8,652 nucleotides of DNA from Candidatus Microgenomates bacterium. Its GTDB lineage: Bacteria > Patescibacteriota > Microgenomatia > 2-02-FULL-39-11. Positions 6,174 to 8,652 of this stretch are shown piece by piece. The stretch is taken from assembly GCA_022866885.1 (NCBI GenBank), contig JALHWS010000145.1:1-8652 (forward strand), given 5' to 3'. The number at the start of each line of letters is the position of its first letter. Within the stretch, counting starts at the first letter, position 1. Made by a program: the position numbers and the translations under genes. Under the pieces are notes generated by a model. It saw only the letters and a list, made by a program, of their open reading frames with translations, was not told the DNA's origin and made no database searches.

Positions 6174-6231
6174 ATATTACGCCATACTAGAATAGTCAAC
6201 TACTAGTATATTATACTATACTAGAGCTCTA
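6167..6231. promoter_or_regulatory. Operator-like repeat cluster upstream of the ATPase
   Basis: A 13-base direct repeat TACTAGTATATTA occurs at 6167-6179 and 6201-6213, 34 bases apart (about three helical turns), on both sides of the -35 box. CTAGTATA (6203-6210) pairs with TATACTAG (6217-6224). TAGTATA-T-TATACTA is a 15-base palindrome at 6204-6218, and TAGAGCTCTA is a 10-base palindrome at 6222-6231. A further CTAG core lies at 6187-6190 (and another at about 6264-6267, outside this cluster). This density points to cooperative binding of a repressor. No gene is seen in the whole 6132-6328 interval. Confidence 0.6.
6171..6199 (-). promoter_or_regulatory. Promoter of the ATPase gene
   Basis: On the minus strand TTGACT (6194-6199), a 17-base spacer and TATACT (6171-6176) form a good sigma-70 promoter. 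Both repeat copies of the surrounding operator touch it. Predicted transcription start is about 6164, giving leaders of roughly 33 bases (GTG start) or 105 bases (ATG start). Confidence 0.65.
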
Positions 6232-6328
6232 AAACATGTCATTTAGCCTTGTAATTAGGGAGTTTACTAGTTTTTCCTTGTACTTATATATATAGATAAA
6301 CGTGATCTTGTAAAGTAACCGGACTGGA

Positions 6329-6997
6329 TTAACCGTGTGCCAGGACGATGCCCCAAACTTTTTTTGCTCCTGCCTGTTTCAAAACAGAAGCGCATTCGTT
6401 GATGGTGGCGAAGGTGGTAGCTACGTCGTCGACTAAACCGATTGTTTTACCGCGAAGCGGTCCATTTTGGCTGCAGACAAAAACATTTTTGATGTTATCC
6501 AACCGTTTTTCCCGCTTCAAATCCGCCTGCGGTTTAGTGTATCTGATCCGTTTGAGAATGTTGTTTTTAACCGGAATCCCTAATTTTTTCCCTAATGATT
6601 TAGCCAGCAGGAAACTTTGGTTAAATCCCCTTTCCTTTTCTCTGCGGGCGTGAAGAGGAACCGGGATTAACAAATCCAGCTTCGGTATTGTCTTTGGATA
6701 AGACTCAAATAAAAGCAAGGATAATTCCGTCACCAGATCGCTCACCTGTCGGTATTTCAGAAGATGAATGGCTTGCTTGATCACTCCCTGATAATGGCAG
6801 GCGGCAAACATGCCGTCCATCCGATACCTTCCCCGGCAATACGGATGAGTAATGCCGTCAATGGCCGACTTTGTGCAAACCGGACAAAGTTGATGTTGGA
6901 TAAATTTGATCTTTGGGAAACAGCGGGAACAAATATATTTTCCGATCCGGCCGCAGGATACGCATCGGCGGGGAAATAAAAGGTCGAGAAGAATCAT
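6329..6997 (-). CDS. comFC: ComF family protein (phosphoribosyltransferase-like DNA-uptake protein)
   Basis: 222 residues from the ATG at 6995-6997. The N-terminus has zinc-binding pairs C12-x2-C15 and C23-x2-C26, followed by C38-x2-C41, the usual ComFC zinc region. The C-terminal part is a type I phosphoribosyltransferase fold ending in the PRPP-binding motif VDDVATTFAT (189-198) and VWGIVLAHG. In naturally competent bacteria ComFC works in the cytosol on incoming single-stranded DNA next to the ComFA helicase. The usual glycine of the DDVxTTGAT loop is Phe196 here, which could change PRPP binding. The frame is open back to a TTG at 7039, but that extension lies inside the cloverleaf repeat and precedes the typical family start (MILLDLLFPRRC), so I prefer the ATG. 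It is the last gene of the smpB-ssrA-comFC run. Confidence 0.92.
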   Translation of the reverse strand: MILLDLLFPRRCVSCGRIGKYICSRCFPKIKFIQHQLCPVCTKSAIDGITHPYCRGRYRMDGMFAACHYQGVIKQAIHLLKYRQVSDLVTELSLLLFESYPKTIPKLDLLIPVPLHARREKERGFNQSFLLAKSLGKKLGIPVKNNILKRIRYTKPQADLKREKRLDNIKNVFVCSQNGPLRGKTIGLVDDVATTFATINECASVLKQAGAKKVWGIVLAHG

Positions 6998-7006
6998 TGT
7001 GGTGAA

Positions 7007-7073
7007 ACGTAATAAGTTCTTCGAACTTAAACGTTCCAACCACGTTTAAATTCTCCGTGCGAATTTATTACGT
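7007..7073. repeat. Perfect four-armed cloverleaf of nested inverted repeats between ssrA and comFC
   Basis: The outer stem ACGTAATAA (7007-7015) pairs with TTATTACGT (7065-7073). Inside, three hairpins follow without a single unpaired base between them: GTTC/GAAC (7016-7019, 7023-7026, loop 3), TTAAACGT/ACGTTTAA (7027-7034, 7042-7049, loop 7) and ATTC/GAAT (7050-7053, 7061-7064, loop 7). All 25 pairs are Watson-Crick. Alternative pairings extend the small hairpins to 7 bp. It begins at the last A of the tmRNA CCA end and stops nine bases before the comFC ATG. No T-run follows, so it is not a standard terminator. Confidence 0.75.
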
Positions 7074-7479
7074 GGTGGAGACGGAGAGAAGTGATCTCTC
7101 GTCCAAAGAAGGTTCCCTTAAACGTCTACAAGCTTAGTCAGTCGGCTAAAAGCGTGGTTTCAACTGACAAAAACATATTCACGCAGTATTGGTCTAAATC
7201 CTCCGAAGTTAATTGACCGATTTAACTCCTGGCGTCCCGACTGAGTTTACACCTATTACCCTTCATCGGGAGAAAGAAATAATAGATGCGACCTTATACA
7301 CCCAAAGCTAATTGAGGTCGAGCAAATGCTCCAAGCTGAGCAAGAATTGAATCTCGCTCGGCAAGAAGTGCTTGTCTGCTTGATTTATTAGCAGTTATTT
7401 TTTAGTACCTTTTTGCGACCTAGTACCATCGTCGGCTTGCAATTTAAAAGAGCTTTTCTCTGTCGATCAATACGTCCCC
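7073..7479 (-). ncRNA. ssrA: tmRNA (transfer-messenger RNA)
   Basis: About 407 bases, directly after smpB. The 5' end GGGGACG (7473-7479) pairs with CGTCTCC (7077-7083), followed by ACCA, giving the tRNA-like acceptor stem with encoded CCA. The conserved 5' domain is visible as GATCGACAG and TTTAAATTGCAAGCCGACG, and the 3' domain as CTAAGCTTGTAGACG and TTTGGACG. The RNA enters ribosomes stalled on broken mRNAs with SmpB and EF-Tu, and adds a degradation tag. The resume codon is GCT at 7390-7392 after the usual TAACT-type context. Two oddities: a 32-codon tag and a T loop AUCACUU (7089-7095) closed by GAGAG/CTCTC, lacking the usual U54 and A58. No promoter is evident at its 5' end, so it is probably cut from the smpB transcript. 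Confidence 0.92.
7294..7392 (-). other. tmRNA tag reading frame (32 codons plus TAA)
   Basis: From GCT at 7390-7392 to TAA at 7294-7296. The tag begins Ala-Asn-Lys, like the common ANxxx start of bacterial tags, and ends QLALGV instead of the usual ALAA-type end. Internal pieces are SSRQALLAERDSILAQ and LGAFARP. Typical tags have about 8 to 15 residues, with longer ones in some mycoplasmas. The other two frames either stop at once or give no tag-like start. Confidence 0.75.
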
Positions 7480-7482
7480 ATT

Positions 7483-7519
7483 AGAAACAGTTGACGAACA
7501 AAGAGAGTCTACTGTTTCT
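7483..7519. repeat. Inverted repeat just upstream of the tmRNA 5' end
   Basis: AGAAACAGT (7483-7491) and ACTGTTTCT (7511-7519) form a 9-bp stem with a 19-base loop, ending three bases before the mature tmRNA start. In a joint smpB-ssrA transcript this hairpin could mark the 5' processing site. The 108-base spacer between smpB and ssrA also holds CGAGG/CCTCG and GCCCG/CGGGC stems and no reading frame of note. Confidence 0.5.
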
Positions 7520-7587
7520 TATGCCCGTCGAAGCGAACATTCGGCTGCGAGGACGTAGACCTCGAGACGAATTTGAGCGTAGGCGGG

Positions 7588-8025
7588 CTATTTACTTCTT
7601 AACTCTCTCTGCGTGGCTCTATCAAGATCTTTTTTCTTTATCTTTTCCCTTTTTTCGTACTCTCTTTTCCCTTTGGCTAAAGCGATTTTCAGCTTGATAA
7701 ATCCATGCGCATTATAACATTCCAGGGGTATCAGGGTCAAACGGGCTGTAGCCAGTTTGTTTTTCAGATTAAGGATCTCTCTTTTGTGCAGGAGAAGCTT
7801 ACGGGAACGCTTGGAATCATAGCCCTCCGGACGGGCAAAGGGATAGGGAAAAATCTGGGCGTTCACCAGATAGATCTCACCCCCCACTACTTTCACAAAA
7901 GACCCTTCCAAAGACATCCGCTCGCCTTTGACGGATTTGACCTCCGGACCCGTCAAATGAATCCCCGCTTCCAGGGTCTCCAAAATCTGATAATCATGGG
8001 TGGCTCGACGGTTTAAGATTGTCAT
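7588..8025 (-). CDS. smpB: SsrA-binding protein SmpB
   Basis: 145 residues, near the usual length of about 150-160. The N-terminal half is the OB-type barrel: NRRATHDYQILETLEAGIHL then TGPEVKSVK, where the E-x-G-I-x-L-x-G-x-E-V-K-S pattern is the family signature, followed by the SLEGSFVKV and IYLVNAQIFPY strands. The middle RKLLLHKREI and the C-terminal GKREYEKRE with the basic tail KIKKKDLDRATQREL match the conserved tail that inserts into the empty mRNA channel and decoding centre. It binds the tRNA-like part of tmRNA and is required for trans-translation. The ATG at 8023-8025 overlaps the upstream gene's TGA as ATGA, so translation is probably coupled. Its RNA partner follows 108 bases downstream, a classic pairing. 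Confidence 0.97.
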   Translation of the reverse strand: MTILNRRATHDYQILETLEAGIHLTGPEVKSVKGERMSLEGSFVKVVGGEIYLVNAQIFPYPFARPEGYDSKRSRKLLLHKREILNLKNKLATARLTLIPLECYNAHGFIKLKIALAKGKREYEKREKIKKKDLDRATQRELRSK

Positions 8026-8652
8026 TTTAAATCAATCCCATATATTTTACTGCCGATGAGGACAAAAATCTTTTTTTCCTCTTCTGAAGAAATTATATCA
8101 TCGGCTTTCTTCAAATCATCCCATTGGTATTGAGACTGATACTCCCCTTCTTTATTGAAGACTATGATTCTTGATAAAGTCTTGTCCAGAATATAGATAT
8201 TTTTATCCAAGTCGCCGGTGGTCATGACCGACATGTTTTGGATAGTATCGGCAAAGCTTTTCATGGCAAACTGTTCGCCCAAACCTCTGGTAAATTTGAG
8301 AATTTCATTGACTCCGGCCACCCATACCGATCCGTCTATCACCAAACTTGCGGCCTCGCCAAAGTTCGCCCGGACATCGGGATTTAAATAATTGCTTCTA
8401 CCGGAAAAGCCGAAGTCAGTGGCAATATATTTCCAGATGGCGTTGTTTTTCTTGTCCAGTAGATATAGGTTGCCGCCGAAACTGCAAAGGGACGCAATCT
8501 CTCCCCACTTTTCGTCCGGTTTGATCAAAACTTTAGCAGTCTTCCCCTCCACGTCAATCCCGATAATCCCGTCACTGTTTAGAAGATAAATCATTTTTCC
8601 GTGATTGGTAATCAGTTTGGCGTCCTTTACTGCTTCGCTTCCGGCTACGATC
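8022..8652 (-). CDS. Beta-propeller-like protein, C-terminal part (5' end outside window)
   Basis: At least 210 residues; the frame stays open from the internal ATG (8594) to the window edge (upstream codons read IVAGSEAVKDAKLITNHGK), so the true start lies outside. The sequence repeats a pattern of about 40-50 residues in which a hydrophobic strand ends in Y-L-L-D or Y-I-L-D and is followed by I-x-K/V: NLYLLDKKNNAIWKYI, SVWVAGVNEILKFT, NIYILDKTLSRIIVF and KIFVLIGSKIYGIDLK. This is the look of NHL- or SMP-30-type beta-propeller blades, which bind ligands or partner proteins. No catalytic motif is visible in this part. The role is unknown. It overlaps smpB by four bases, so it is probably co-transcribed with smpB, ssrA and comFC. 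Confidence 0.75.
   Translation of the reverse strand, partial: IVAGSEAVKDAKLITNHGKMIYLLNSDGIIGIDVEGKTAKVLIKPDEKWGEIASLCSFGGNLYLLDKKNNAIWKYIATDFGFSGRSNYLNPDVRANFGEAASLVIDGSVWVAGVNEILKFTRGLGEQFAMKSFADTIQNMSVMTTGDLDKNIYILDKTLSRIIVFNKEGEYQSQYQWDDLKKADDIISSEEEKKIFVLIGSKIYGIDLK

Noticed and set aside
6219..6240. GTTTTAGAGCT on the minus strand, similar to the start of a type II CRISPR repeat
   Set aside because: It occurs once, no second copy or spacer pattern is present, no cas gene is nearby, and the AGAGCTCT part belongs to the local palindromes.
6998..7039. Longer comFC starting at TTG 7039
   Set aside because: The extra 14 residues fall inside the cloverleaf and precede the typical family N-terminus; ATG at 6995-6997 fits better.
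7007..7073. Cloverleaf read as an extra tRNA
   Set aside because: It has an 8-bp arm with a GGTTGGA loop lacking U33, no T-loop consensus, no CCA and no unpaired junction bases, so it is not a tRNA despite the overall shape.
7519..7545. TTCGACGGGC on the minus strand, resembling the 5' domain of some tmRNAs
   Set aside because: The bases in front of it cannot pair with the CGTCTCC acceptor strand, whereas GGGGACG at 7473-7479 does so perfectly and is followed by the conserved AAATTGCAAG segment.
8022..8025. TGA recoded as glycine, as in some candidate-phyla lineages
   Set aside because: TGA forms a natural stop overlapping smpB and also ends the partial gene at 346-348, and no gene here needs read-through.

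Overview
The window looks like a small AT-rich bacterial genome, most probably a candidate-phyla-radiation (Patescibacteria) member of the Microgenomates type. This is inference. It rests on gene starts with few Shine-Dalgarno sites, very short leaders, a tRNA with encoded CCA, a clustered smpB-ssrA-comFC locus, and a dispersed TCCGCCA/TGGCGGA palindrome of the sort I associate with these genomes. TGA is used as a normal stop (for example in the ATGA overlap in front of smpB), which argues against the TGA-recoding lineages.

Left and centre (about 1-6330) read as accessory DNA. There is the 3' end of an unidentified gene (1-348), a 28-codon remnant of a short-chain dehydrogenase (385-471), and two convergent full-length class II Fic enzymes (620-1666 and 1726-2751), each with its own good promoter. 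These are followed by a class I SAM methyltransferase (2960-3808), a hydrophobic mini-ORF overlapping a catalytic-core-less staphylococcal-nuclease remnant (3878-4128), tRNA-Ser(GCT) (4156-4245), and a membrane-anchored six-cysteine micropeptide (4350-4565). The region ends with a COG1373/DUF4143-like ATPase (4629-6131, minus) whose promoter is embedded in a dense set of direct and inverted repeats that look like an autoregulatory operator.

Right (about 6330-8652, all minus strand) is a housekeeping block: a beta-propeller-like protein running off the window, then smpB (4-bp overlap), tmRNA (ssrA) and comFC. SmpB and tmRNA together form the trans-translation system that frees stalled ribosomes. 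The tmRNA is clear at both ends (GGGGACG pairs with CGTCTCC-ACCA). Its tag reading frame is unusually long (32 codons), ends in LALGV rather than the usual LAA-type end, and its T-loop is non-canonical. Between the tmRNA 3' end and the comFC start lies a perfect four-armed cloverleaf of nested inverted repeats with no unpaired junction base.

The most interesting signals are the odd tmRNA, the cloverleaf next to it, the repeat-rich promoter of the ATPase, and a dispersed palindrome used as the 5' leader of the second fic gene, where it would bury the ribosome-binding site.
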